64,000 nucleotides of DNA from JAPYTY01 sp036338435 (GTDB lineage: Bacteria > Acidobacteriota > UBA6911 > RPQK01 > JADFOI01): NCBI GenBank assembly GCA_036338435.1, contig JAYZCG010000002.1, forward strand, positions 1-64,000. The letters are read 5' to 3'. The notes below the pieces were generated by a model. The model saw only the letters and a list, made by a program, of their open reading frames with translations, did no database searches and had not been told where the DNA came from. Shown here piece after piece: positions 51,625 through 60,534 of this stretch (positions are counted from its first letter, which is position 1; every line of letters begins with the position of its first letter). A program made the position numbers and the translations under genes.

Positions 51625-54045
51625 TTAGTGGATTTCGGGACGATCCCCCTCTTTTATCTGAGGAGGTCTTTGCTCTTTAATAAACTGCCCGCCATCCTCT
51701 TTACGGATAGGACTTGTCAGTGCGATGTCCAGCACCTCATCCATGGCTTCTACCAACTCAATCTTAACATCCTTTAGAACGGACTTGGGAATATCTTTGA
51801 GATCTTTTTCGTTGTCCTTGGGCAGAATAACCGTCTTGATACCTCCTCGGTGAGCTGCCAAAACCTTTTCTTTGACACCCCCTATGGGTAATACCTTACC
51901 ACGCAGCGTTACTTCCCCGGTCATGGCCACTTCTCCCCGCACTGGAATTTTACTCAGGGCAGAAGCTATCGTGGTTGCCATGGCGATTCCGGCGGAAGGT
52001 CCATCCTTTGGTATGGCCCCCTCAGGAACATGAACATGGAGATCCAACAGTTTGTGAAAATCTTTACCTAATCCAAAGGCTCGGCTTCGCGAACGCACAA
52101 AGGACAAAGCGGCTTTAGCTGATTCCTGCATTACATCTCCAAGCTTACCAGTCAGCGTTAAATCCCCTTTTCCTTTCATGGTAGTAGCTTCTGTCAGAAG
52201 CACCTCGCCACCCACCTCAGTCCAAGCTAAACCAGTGGCTAACCCAACTTCATTGACACCTACCACCGAGGTTCTACGATACTTCCGAATCCCTAACAAC
52301 TCCTGAACTTTCTTTTTTTCAATAACCGCCTGCTTCAACTTAGTCTTGCTAGACTTAGCTCCTACCACCTGTCTGGCGACTTTGCGACAAACGTTCGCAA
52401 TTTCTCTCTCCAAATTGCGCACTCCGGACTCACGCGTATAGTTATTGACAATCTCCAGAAGGCCCTCATCACGAAACTTGATCTGCTTCGACTTGAGACC
52501 CTGCTGTTCAACCTGCTTTTTAACCAAATACTGCTTAGCAATATTAAGCTTTTCTAACTCCGTATAGCCGGACATGTGAATGATTTCCATCCGATCCTTG
52601 AGGGGACCCGGAATGGTATGCAACACGTTGGCAGTACAGATAAACATCACGTTAGACAGGTCAAATTCGGTATCCAGATAGTGATCTACGAACTTATTAT
52701 TGTGCTCTGCATCAAGAACTTCCATAAGTGCTGACGAAGGATCCCCTCGAAAATCCATGCCCATTTTGTCAACTTCGTCCATTAGGAAGACAGGATTGCG
52801 GGTTTTGGCTCTTTTCATCATCTGAATAATCTGCCCCGGAAGAGCACCGATATAAGTTCGTCGGTGACCTCGAATTTCCGCCTCATCTCGCACTCCGCCT
52901 AAAGAGAGCCTAACAAATTTACGCCCTGTGGCGCGGGCAATTGATCGGCCTAAAGAAGTCTTGCCAACTCCGGGAGGTCCTGCGAAACAAAGGATCGAGC
53001 CTTGCTTTGTTTTGGAAGAAAGCTGCCGCACGGCCAAAAACTCTAAAACACGCTCTTTGACTTTTTCAAGGCCATAGTGATCTTCATCCAAAATAAGCTC
53101 AGCTTTTTGTAGATTTTTTATCTCACGGCTACGCTTAGTCCAAGGCATAGAGATAAGCCAATCGATATAAGTGCGACTCACAGTCGTCTCGGCACTCATG
53201 GGAGGCATCTGTTCCAAACGATTGATTTCACTCATTGCCTTTTCATGAGCATCCTCGGGCATCTTTGCGTCTTCCACTTTTGCTTTTAGCTCTGCAATTT
53301 CGTCCTTCTCCCCACGCCCCAGCTCGTTCTGAATAGCTTTCATCTTCTCGCCTAGATAGTACTCGCGCTGAGCCTTCTCCATTTGCCGACGTACTCTCCC
53401 CTGCAAAGATTTGTCCATCTTTACCTTTTCGATCTCAACCTCGATGAACTCACAGATACGATCCATTCGTTGCACCGGATCGACCACTTCAAGAAGTAAC
53501 TGCTTATCCTCGACCTCTACTGGGAGATTTGCGGCAATGGTGTCTGCCAAACGCTCCGCGTCAGTACTTTGGGCTGCCTGAACAATAGTCTCATAATTAA
53601 GGTTCGGATTGAGTTTTGCAAATTCCTCAAACAAGCTGTTAAGCCTCTTGGTCAGCAGACTCACTTTGGCCTTGGAAGCCTTGATCACTGGATCGAAGAC
53701 TACTTCAGCCAAAAAGAAGTCGCCGCTACTCTCAACAGTAGTCGCTCTCGCTCGCCGCAGACCTTCGACAAGAACCTTGATGTTCCCATCCGGTAGCTTA
53801 AGGCTCTGCACAATCTTGGCAACCGTTCCCACCTCGTAGATATCGTCGGGAGACGGATCGTCCTGGGAAGCATCCATCTGGGTTGCCAGGTAAATTTTCT
53901 TGTCCCCTTCCAACGCGCTCTCCAGAGCTAGAACAGAGGATTGGCGTCCTATAACAAAAGGCACCATCATGAAAGGAAACACCACGACATCCCTGATAGG
54001 TACCATGGGGTACGAATGACTCATTGTCTTGTTAATTTCATCCAT
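51625..54045 (-). CDS. lon: ATP-dependent protease La (Lon)
   Basis: Lon degrades misfolded and short-lived regulatory proteins. The 806-residue protein has an N-terminal substrate-recognition domain (about residues 10-200), an AAA+ module with Walker A GPPGVGKTSLG and Walker B PVFLMDEVDK, and a C-terminal serine protease domain. The catalytic Ser lies in PKDGPSAGIAM and the Lys in IGGVKEKVLAA. A glutamate- and lysine-rich tail follows the protease domain. It is 156 nt after clpX. Confidence 0.96.
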   Translation of the reverse strand: MDEINKTMSHSYPMVPIRDVVVFPFMMVPFVIGRQSSVLALESALEGDKKIYLATQMDASQDDPSPDDIYEVGTVAKIVQSLKLPDGNIKVLVEGLRRARATTVESSGDFFLAEVVFDPVIKASKAKVSLLTKRLNSLFEEFAKLNPNLNYETIVQAAQSTDAERLADTIAANLPVEVEDKQLLLEVVDPVQRMDRICEFIEVEIEKVKMDKSLQGRVRRQMEKAQREYYLGEKMKAIQNELGRGEKDEIAELKAKVEDAKMPEDAHEKAMSEINRLEQMPPMSAETTVSRTYIDWLISMPWTKRSREIKNLQKAELILDEDHYGLEKVKERVLEFLAVRQLSSKTKQGSILCFAGPPGVGKTSLGRSIARATGRKFVRLSLGGVRDEAEIRGHRRTYIGALPGQIIQMMKRAKTRNPVFLMDEVDKMGMDFRGDPSSALMEVLDAEHNNKFVDHYLDTEFDLSNVMFICTANVLHTIPGPLKDRMEIIHMSGYTELEKLNIAKQYLVKKQVEQQGLKSKQIKFRDEGLLEIVNNYTRESGVRNLEREIANVCRKVARQVVGAKSSKTKLKQAVIEKKKVQELLGIRKYRRTSVVGVNEVGLATGLAWTEVGGEVLLTEATTMKGKGDLTLTGKLGDVMQESAKAALSFVRSRSRAFGLGKDFHKLLDLHVHVPEGAIPKDGPSAGIAMATTIASALSKIPVRGEVAMTGEVTLRGKVLPIGGVKEKVLAAHRGGIKTVILPKDNEKDLKDIPKSVLKDVKIELVEAMDEVLDIALTSPIRKEDGGQFIKEQRPPQIKEGDRPEIH

Positions 54046-54201
54046 TACGTAATATCAGTCTTTGCTTTCGTAATTCTCTTTTTACAAATGCCTCCAGCAC
54101 CAAAGGCGTCATCCTTGGCTTCACCGTTTACCATCCCGCACTGACGATTTACTCTTAAAGGGAGCCTCTAAAAACTATTGCCAGCTGGATTTGAGTGGTG
54201 C

Positions 54202-55446
54202 TTATCCGGCCTTCTCAAGAAGCTTGAAGACAACTTCCTTGTTCTCGACCATCTCACGACTCACTACGAACTCTTTCACCTTGGTTGTCGAAGGAAGTTC
54301 GTACATCACATCTAACATAAGATCTTCTGTGATTAAGCGCAAGCCACGAGCACCGATTTTTCTCTCTAGAGCCATTTCAGCGATGGTTTCAAGGGCATCA
54401 TCGGTAAATCGGAGTGAAACACCCTCGAAATTAAACATCTCTGCATATTGTTTGACGAGAGAGTCGGTTGGTTTAGTAAGAATCTCTACAAGTGCATTTT
54501 TGTCGAGTTCATGGAGGTTACATAAGATCGGAAGTCGCCCAACAAACTCTGGAATCAATCCATATTTAATAAGATCTTCGGGTAGCACACGATCCAACAA
54601 ATCGGATTCCTCTTTGGGACCCCACTGATGAACGCTTGAATCCGAGTGGAACCCTACACTGCTTCGCCCCACTCTCTTCCTGATCGTCTTGTCCAAACCC
54701 ACAAAAGCTCCACCACAAATAAAAAGTATATTGGTAGTGTCCACCTGAACAAACTCCTGGTGGGGATGCTTTCGCCCCCCCTGGGGAGGCACGTTGGCCA
54801 CAGTCCCTTCCATAATTTTCAGCAAAGCCTGCTGAACTCCTTCGCCTGAGACATCCCGGGTGATGGATGGGTTCTCGTCCTTCCGAGAGATCTTATCGAT
54901 TTCGTCAATGTAAATAATCCCCTGCATGCAACGATCACGATCCCCTCCAGCAGCTTGCAAAAGCTTCAGCACAATATTCTCAACATCTTCACCAACATAG
55001 CCTGCTTCTGTCAGGGTGGTAGCATCAACTATGGCAAACGGAACCGAGAGCATTCGGGCTAGTGTTTGAGCCAGGAGTGTCTTACCGGTACCGGTCGGCC
55101 CGATAAGCAACACGTTACTCTTTGCCAGTTCAACATCCTGGTGACGCTGTTGCCCAATCTTAATTCGCTTGTAGTGATTGTACACAGCCACTGCCAGTTT
55201 CCTTTTGCACGTCTCCTGGCCAATCACATACTGATCTAAAAAGTCCTTGACCTCAATCGGCTTGGGCAATTTCTCACTGACAGAGGAATCTCCTGTTGTC
55301 ACATCATCGGAGATGATTTCGTTGCAAACGTCCACGCACTGATCGCAGATAAAGACTGTCGGTCCTGCAATGAGCTTCCTAACATCATTCTGGCTCTTGT
55401 TGCAGAATGAACAGTGCAAAACGTCCTCTGACCCTTTTCCGTTCAT
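54202..55446 (-). CDS. clpX: ATP-dependent unfoldase ClpX
   Basis: ClpX unfolds substrates and threads them into ClpP. The 414-residue protein starts with the zinc-binding domain (CSFCNKSQ... CDQCVDVC, residues 12-39) and has Walker A IGPTGTGKTLLAQ, Walker B IYIDEIDKI and pore loop sequences around AGYVGEDVE. The IGF-type loop that docks on ClpP is represented around VGRSSVGF. It lies 89 nt after clpP. The upstream gap carries a tandem repeat and no Shine-Dalgarno. Confidence 0.96.
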   Translation of the reverse strand: MNGKGSEDVLHCSFCNKSQNDVRKLIAGPTVFICDQCVDVCNEIISDDVTTGDSSVSEKLPKPIEVKDFLDQYVIGQETCKRKLAVAVYNHYKRIKIGQQRHQDVELAKSNVLLIGPTGTGKTLLAQTLARMLSVPFAIVDATTLTEAGYVGEDVENIVLKLLQAAGGDRDRCMQGIIYIDEIDKISRKDENPSITRDVSGEGVQQALLKIMEGTVANVPPQGGRKHPHQEFVQVDTTNILFICGGAFVGLDKTIRKRVGRSSVGFHSDSSVHQWGPKEESDLLDRVLPEDLIKYGLIPEFVGRLPILCNLHELDKNALVEILTKPTDSLVKQYAEMFNFEGVSLRFTDDALETIAEMALERKIGARGLRLITEDLMLDVMYELPSTTKVKEFVVSREMVENKEVVFKLLEKAG

Positions 55447-55454
55447 TTTGAATT

Positions 55455-55479
55455 AATGAGTCTTAGTCAATGAGTCTTA
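55455..55479 (-). repeat. Tandem 11-bp repeat upstream of clpX
   Basis: The sequence AATGAGTCTTA occurs at 55455-55465 and again at 55469-55479, with a period of 14 bp, just before the clpX start codon. It may be an operator or chance. No Shine-Dalgarno lies in this stretch. Confidence 0.5.
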
Positions 55480-55535
55480 TTGAATAGTGAATCACAGTGA
55501 CCAGGAGTCTAACTTATTGAAGCGCTCTCATACGT

Positions 55536-56150
55536 CTAGCCATCCGTCTTAGAATTCTCAACTGGTACATGCTTGTCGACGATCTTATCGATTATACCAT
55601 ACTCTACGGCCTGAGCCGGATCCATGATGAAGTCGCGATCCAAATCCTGCTCGATCTTCTTTGCCTTCTGCCCAGTGTGCTTAGCCAAAATGGCGTTGGT
55701 CATCTCTCGCATTCTGAGAATTTCCCTAGCATGAATATCTATATCGGTAGCTTGCCCTGAAAGCCCAGTCATCGAAGGCTGGTGAATCAAAATCCTGCTG
55801 TTAGGCAAAGCAAACCTCTTACCGGACGTCCCAGCTGCGAGGAGCAATGCTCCCATTGAAGCAGCCTGTCCAATACAAATTGTCGTTACATCGTTTTTAA
55901 CAAACTGCATAGTATCGTATATGGCTAATCCGGCAGTGATTGAACCACCAGGCGAGTTAATATAAAGGGAAATGTCACGTCTTGGATCCTCTGCCATCAA
56001 AAACAATAGCTGGGCAATGACTAGATTGGCCACATTGTCATCTACAGGGGTTCCCACGAAAATAATATTGTCCTTAAGCAACCGAGAGTAAATATCATAA
56101 GCCCTCTCCCCCCGGCTGGTCTGCTCAACGACCATTGGAATTAATGTCAC
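55536..56150 (-). CDS. clpP: ATP-dependent Clp protease proteolytic subunit ClpP
   Basis: ClpP forms the double-ring protease chamber fed by ClpX. The 204-residue protein has the Ser-His-Asp triad: Ser in GQAASMGALLL near residue 101, His in RILIHQPSMTG near 126, and Asp in the DRDFIMDP segment near 175. The start is GTG at 56150 with a GAGGAG binding site nearby. A short propeptide-like start (TLIPMVVEQTSRGE) is followed by the normal mature sequence. It is preceded by tig. Confidence 0.96.
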   Translation of the reverse strand: MTLIPMVVEQTSRGERAYDIYSRLLKDNIIFVGTPVDDNVANLVIAQLLFLMAEDPRRDISLYINSPGGSITAGLAIYDTMQFVKNDVTTICIGQAASMGALLLAAGTSGKRFALPNSRILIHQPSMTGLSGQATDIDIHAREILRMREMTNAILAKHTGQKAKKIEQDLDRDFIMDPAQAVEYGIIDKIVDKHVPVENSKTDG

Positions 56151-56258
56151 TTTTTTACTCCTCTAGTTTAAATAAGCCGTGTCCAATCCGAATAAGCTTA
56201 GCAGGTCACGATTCAAAGTTAAAAATAAGACACCCCGTACTTTATCCTTCATGATCCA

Positions 56259-57560
56259 TTAGCTATCCGATATTTCGGCACTTTCCCGCAAAATTTCCAT
56301 GGCCTTTTTTTGTGTCAACTGATGTTTAAGACTATCCATCCGCCCTTCCTGCTGAAAATATTGTTTTACATTTTCTGTTGGCTGATCCATAGAGCTAGCC
56401 ATCTGTTCCACCTCTTGCTCCAGCTCCTCTGAAGAAACCTCAATATTCTCACACTTGCCAATTTCACTGAGCATCATACCGACTTTAACCTGCTTTTCGG
56501 CATCCGGGCGGAAATCTGAACGCACCTTCATCCAATCCACATTAGCTTTACTAGGATCCATACCCTGAGACGCCAGTTTGTAGGCTAGGTCTTTCAGCAT
56601 TCCATCAATTTGATTTTCAATTAATACCTCGGGAACTTCAAACTCGGTATTGGCCACCAGCTTCTCCTGCAATTTGTTTCCAAGGTCAATTTCTCGATCT
56701 CTTTCTCGTTGAGACTGTAAACGCTCTTTGATCCCCTCTCGTAATTCCTTTACCGTGTCATATTCACCTAGATCCTTTGCAAATTCATCATTGATCTCAG
56801 GCAATTCCTTTTGTTTTATTTCATTCACCTTGACGGTAAAACGTAGCTTGTGCCCAGCCAGCTTCTTTTCTGGGTACTCAGGATCATATTGGACTTCAAA
56901 CGTTTTCTCCTCACCCACACTAGCTCCCATCAAAGCACTGTTAAAAGCCTCATGGGTGTGCTCATCCCCTATCTGAACTACTACACCTTCTTCTTGAAAG
57001 GGCTCACGGACATCCTCTAGCTTCTCTTCCTCTAGGTACTCACCATGAAGATCAATGACCACATGGTCGCCCTCCTGAATCGGTTGATCATTCACTGTAA
57101 TTAACCGAGAGTGTGCTTCACTCAATTTATCCAGCTCCTCATCTACATCCTCAGAGGTAAGAGGCTGGGATTCAACTGTTACCTTCAAACCACGATACTT
57201 GGGAAGATCGATTTCTGGCTGAATCTCAAAATGCGCTTCGTAAACCAGGGGCCCTTCCTCTTCAAAGTTAAGATGCTCCAGGCTCGGTTCGCTAATGGGT
57301 TTCACTCCCTTTTCCTGGATGGCCTTCTCGTAAGATTTGGGAATGAGTCTTTGAAGAGCATCGTCACGGATACCTTTTTGGAAATGCTTCTTTATGAGTT
57401 CAACCGGAGCTTTGCCAGGACGGAAACCCGGGAGACGGGCTTTCACCTTATACTGCTTAGCAACCTGATCTATTTCTTCTAAAGCAATATCCGCGGAAAC
57501 TTCCACCTTGAGACACTTCTTGACGGTGGTTATATCTTCTAACTCAACCTTAATCTTCAT
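56259..57560 (-). CDS. tig: Trigger factor (ribosome-associated chaperone)
   Basis: Trigger factor binds the ribosome exit tunnel and shields nascent chains. I use ATG 57560 (433 residues, starting KIKVELEDITTVKKCLKVEV), though a TTG at 57596 is in frame. The ribosome-binding signature occurs in modified form as GFRPGKAP, the PPIase domain lies near residues 150-240 (EGDHVVIDLHGEY), and the helical C-terminal domain is rich in Glu and Lys. The order tig-clpP-clpX-lon is conserved across many bacteria. Confidence 0.93.
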   Translation of the reverse strand: MKIKVELEDITTVKKCLKVEVSADIALEEIDQVAKQYKVKARLPGFRPGKAPVELIKKHFQKGIRDDALQRLIPKSYEKAIQEKGVKPISEPSLEHLNFEEEGPLVYEAHFEIQPEIDLPKYRGLKVTVESQPLTSEDVDEELDKLSEAHSRLITVNDQPIQEGDHVVIDLHGEYLEEEKLEDVREPFQEEGVVVQIGDEHTHEAFNSALMGASVGEEKTFEVQYDPEYPEKKLAGHKLRFTVKVNEIKQKELPEINDEFAKDLGEYDTVKELREGIKERLQSQRERDREIDLGNKLQEKLVANTEFEVPEVLIENQIDGMLKDLAYKLASQGMDPSKANVDWMKVRSDFRPDAEKQVKVGMMLSEIGKCENIEVSSEELEQEVEQMASSMDQPTENVKQYFQQEGRMDSLKHQLTQKKAMEILRESAEISDS

Positions 57561-57647
57561 AATATCAAGTTGCTCATTGTACCAAATAGATAGCAAAAAT
57601 AAGGCAAGTAGGAGCTAAAACCCGATACTGTCTTCAATTATCCTTGA

Positions 57648-57677
57648 TTGACAGACAATAGTATCCCTCAATAGAAT
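57648..57677 (+). promoter_or_regulatory. Promoter of tRNA-Lys
   Basis: TTGACA (57648-57653) and TAGAAT (57672-57677) are 18 bp apart. The predicted start near 57684 is about 15 nt before the mature tRNA, the same distance as at tRNA-Ile. Confidence 0.6.
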
Positions 57678-57698
57678 CCTCATGCTATCACCGTATGT

Positions 57699-57774
<76 letters not shown>

Positions 57775-57818
57775 ATCTAAGTTGTGCAAATTTAGTGTTG
57801 TCCGACTTGGGAGATCTA

Positions 57819-58775
57819 ATGGCAAGACAGAGACGCATTTTATTTTTGGTATTTGGTGTCGTCGTTTTTGTGGGAATAAGCACTATATTCCTGTTTAGAT
57901 CCAATGCATTTCGCCTGACTTTAGATGATCTCCGATCCAAATATGCGACAACGGGAAGTCAGTACGTGGACATTGAAGACCTATCTATCCACATGCGTGA
58001 TGAGGGGTCGGGATCGGCCGTACTACTCCTTCATGGTTCTTTGGGCAGCCTGCGCACCTGGGATGCCATGGTCAACAAACTCAGCGATCGATTCCGCTTC
58101 ATTCGCCTAGATCTACCAGGCTATGGTCTATCCAGCACGGCTGTTCCCAACAATGAGATGGAGAATGTAACCCTTACTAGCATTATCCGCGAACTTCTTG
58201 CTCGCCTTAATGTAAATAAACTCAGCATTGTTGGCACCTCTTTCGGGGGTAGCGTTGGCTTTTGGCTAGCCTCAGAATATCCTGAAATTGTAGATCACCT
58301 CATCCTCATTAACACCCCATCTGAACCAGTCTCTATTCCGCGCTCGGAACGACCCCTTCCAGTCAGATTGCAGATGTTGCTTTGTGACGACCTTCTTGAA
58401 ATGCGAACAGTTGCTTTCTGGAGAGCTTACTACAGCTATTTGTGGGGAGATCCAGGCCGCATTGAGCAGTCTCTAATTAACAAGAAATATGACATGAGTC
58501 GCCGCGTAGAAAGCTATCTGCCGCGACACCTTGTCCCACGCAATCCCAATCCACAGGAAACCCTCAACATACTCGGCATGGTCCGAGCCCCCACCCTCAT
58601 CATCTGGGGCATGCAAGACCCAGTCCTTCCTCCATCGAAATTATCCCGTCTGGAGCAAGGGCTGAAAAACACATCAAAGGTCACAGTCAAGCTACCAACG
58701 GTTGGCCATTACCCAATGTCGGAGGTTCCTCATCAAGTTACCCAGGTGGTGGAAAACTTCCTGTTGGGTTCGTGA
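57819..58775 (+). CDS. Alpha/beta hydrolase, membrane-anchored
   Basis: I start at ATG 57819, preceded by a GGGAG sequence; the frame is also open from GTG 57795. The 318-residue protein has an N-terminal hydrophobic anchor (ILFLVFGVVVFVGISTIFLF). The hydrolase fold follows, with the oxyanion strand VLLLHGSLGS, nucleophile Ser in GTSFGGSVGF, acid Asp in IWGMQDPVLP and His in VGHYPMSEVP. The triad is complete. The substrate is unknown; relatives include haloalkane dehalogenase-like and epoxide hydrolase-like enzymes. It begins 45 nt after tRNA-Lys. Confidence 0.8.
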   Translation: MARQRRILFLVFGVVVFVGISTIFLFRSNAFRLTLDDLRSKYATTGSQYVDIEDLSIHMRDEGSGSAVLLLHGSLGSLRTWDAMVNKLSDRFRFIRLDLPGYGLSSTAVPNNEMENVTLTSIIRELLARLNVNKLSIVGTSFGGSVGFWLASEYPEIVDHLILINTPSEPVSIPRSERPLPVRLQMLLCDDLLEMRTVAFWRAYYSYLWGDPGRIEQSLINKKYDMSRRVESYLPRHLVPRNPNPQETLNILGMVRAPTLIIWGMQDPVLPPSKLSRLEQGLKNTSKVTVKLPTVGHYPMSEVPHQVTQVVENFLLGS

Positions 58776-58788
58776 ACTCCAAGGCAAC

Positions 58789-59976
58789 TTATTCCTGTCC
58801 GATAATGCCGCGTAGTACAGTATTGACCGTCTTGCCATCATCCCATTTCTGATCCACAATACGTCTTCCAATACGGAAGATGACTACGTCTTGCGATGGG
58901 ATAAAATAAAGTCGTCCATTGCCACTTGCCTCCATAAAATAAACGTCAGAAACATCAAATGGACCGGTGATCTCTCGATAAAGTCCACGGACGGCACTAT
59001 GAAGACGTTTGCCGCTGAAAGGATTTCCAATCCAAACATTAAATCCGTAATTTGGATTTTGAGGCGCTGGCCTCAGCATTTCATCAATCCATTCCTTAGA
59101 AACAATCTGGTGATTTCCTATTTTCCCATGACCGTTCAATAGTGTTCCTATGCGAATCCAACTAGGTGCGGTTGCGAGAAAGCAACAAATAGTACGTGCC
59201 GCACCACCCTCATGATCGAAAACAACACGAGCACTGCCATTCCCCAAAGGTCTCCAAAGATAGTCGGAAAGAATATCTACGTACTCTCTTCCCGTACTCC
59301 TTACCAATACAAAATACAGGGCCTGACTGTTAACGTGATTGAATTCGAACAGTGTGCCTGGCGCAAAATCAAGTGGGAATGAAAAGGTTAGCTTTCTAAG
59401 ATCCCGGCCGATGAAAAAATCAAGGACAGCATTGTGGGGCAGACTGGAGTAATCTAGACGTTTGAGACCACTTTCATTGTTGAGTAATTCACGGATAGTG
59501 ATTTCTTGACGGCCATCATGTTGCCACTCGGGAAGATATCTAGATGCCGGCGTATCAATACTTTGGATGTCCCCATTGTCAATGGCGTAACCAAAAATCA
59601 GGGCCAGCAACCCTTTGTGCATCGAATAAGAATCCAAAAGTGTTTCTGGGCCGATACCCTCCGCATAATAACTGAACTGAAGACGTTCCCTGTGTGAAAC
59701 TAGAAATACTAGAGATTCAGTTTCCACAGAAAAAGTTTCGAGCTCTTGCAGAGCCTGAGCTGACAAGGTTCTTTTACTAGACGAGGCAAGCTGGATAGGA
59801 TGCGGAGGGGGCATTTGAAGAACATGATGGGATACATATTTGTCCACATCCACAGCCCTGTTGGGGTCAACCATATCCCAAGCCAACCAGTTACGCCAGT
59901 AAGCCCAATCCAAAGTAAAGTAGGTCATGGCCACCACAACCACTAAAGTCGAAACAATGGTGAATAGTCGCCTCAT
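58789..59976 (-). CDS. Beta-lactamase-fold serine hydrolase, exported, with altered motif
   Basis: The 395-residue protein has an N-terminal membrane segment (FTIVSTLVVVVAMTYF) and a class C beta-lactamase/esterase fold. The SxxK catalytic pair is Ser118-Met-His-Lys121 (DSYSMHKG). The second motif, normally YxN or YxS, reads FNH at residues 212-214 in FEFNHVNSQ, so the catalytic Tyr appears to be Phe. That is unusual and may change mechanism or substrate. The family includes esterases and amide hydrolases such as 6-aminohexanoate-dimer hydrolase. It converges on the hydrolase gene, 13 nt from its stop. Confidence 0.75.
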   Translation of the reverse strand: MRRLFTIVSTLVVVVAMTYFTLDWAYWRNWLAWDMVDPNRAVDVDKYVSHHVLQMPPPHPIQLASSSKRTLSAQALQELETFSVETESLVFLVSHRERLQFSYYAEGIGPETLLDSYSMHKGLLALIFGYAIDNGDIQSIDTPASRYLPEWQHDGRQEITIRELLNNESGLKRLDYSSLPHNAVLDFFIGRDLRKLTFSFPLDFAPGTLFEFNHVNSQALYFVLVRSTGREYVDILSDYLWRPLGNGSARVVFDHEGGAARTICCFLATAPSWIRIGTLLNGHGKIGNHQIVSKEWIDEMLRPAPQNPNYGFNVWIGNPFSGKRLHSAVRGLYREITGPFDVSDVYFMEASGNGRLYFIPSQDVVIFRIGRRIVDQKWDDGKTVNTVLRGIIGQE

Positions 59977-60126
59977 TACAAAGCATCATCCCTAGAGGCC
60001 TTCTCTATCGGACATTTGATTGGACAAGCGAACAGGTTCAGAGAAATAGCATTCAAACGAGAATAATTCTGGAGGGCATTGCATATTAGGATACCTGATG
60101 ATTTCATACCTAAACATATCATAATT

Positions 60127-60136
60127 AAGGAGGTGA
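60127..60136 (+). promoter_or_regulatory. Full-length Shine-Dalgarno of the cupin gene
   Basis: AAGGAGGTGA is a 10-nt match to the complement of the usual 16S rRNA 3' end, 4 nt before the ATG at 60141. Most genes in the window have weak or no such sequence. Confidence 0.7.
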
Positions 60137-60140
60137 CAGG

Positions 60141-60482
60141 ATGATTGTAACGACCACGTCTCTGCTCAAAGAGTTGAACCCTGTTAATAGTGAAATAAGT
60201 GTTGCCATTCCCTTAAACTTTAGTCATTACCAGTCGGGAATCGTAAAATTTGAGCCACGACGCGCAAATGAGGACAAGTGGATCACCCACGAGAATGCTG
60301 AGGTGGTGAGCTATGTCCTGAAAGGAAAGGGGCGTTTCCGTTTACAAAAAAAAGACCATCACGTGACCCCTGGCACGATTTGTCACGTCCCTGTGAATAC
60401 CTCTCATGACTTTGTAGCCGATGGAGAGCCCTTGGTCATGTTTTACATTAATATTACAGTTACACCTGACAACATAGTCTGA
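60141..60482 (+). CDS. Small cupin-domain protein
   Basis: The 113-residue single-domain cupin has the first motif as ITHENAEVVSYVLKGKGRF and the second as PGTICHVPVNTSHDF. Most metal ligand positions are present (His in ITHENAE, Glu, and His in TSHDF). No enzyme activity can be deduced; small cupins include dioxygenases, isomerases and sugar-binding proteins. It is transcribed alone with a very strong ribosome binding site, so it may be highly translated. Confidence 0.7.
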   Translation: MIVTTTSLLKELNPVNSEISVAIPLNFSHYQSGIVKFEPRRANEDKWITHENAEVVSYVLKGKGRFRLQKKDHHVTPGTICHVPVNTSHDFVADGEPLVMFYINITVTPDNIV

Positions 60483-60534
60483 GAGTCAGTTAAGAATTAA
60501 TTTGGACGACCTCACGAAAGAATTAAGGTCGCTT

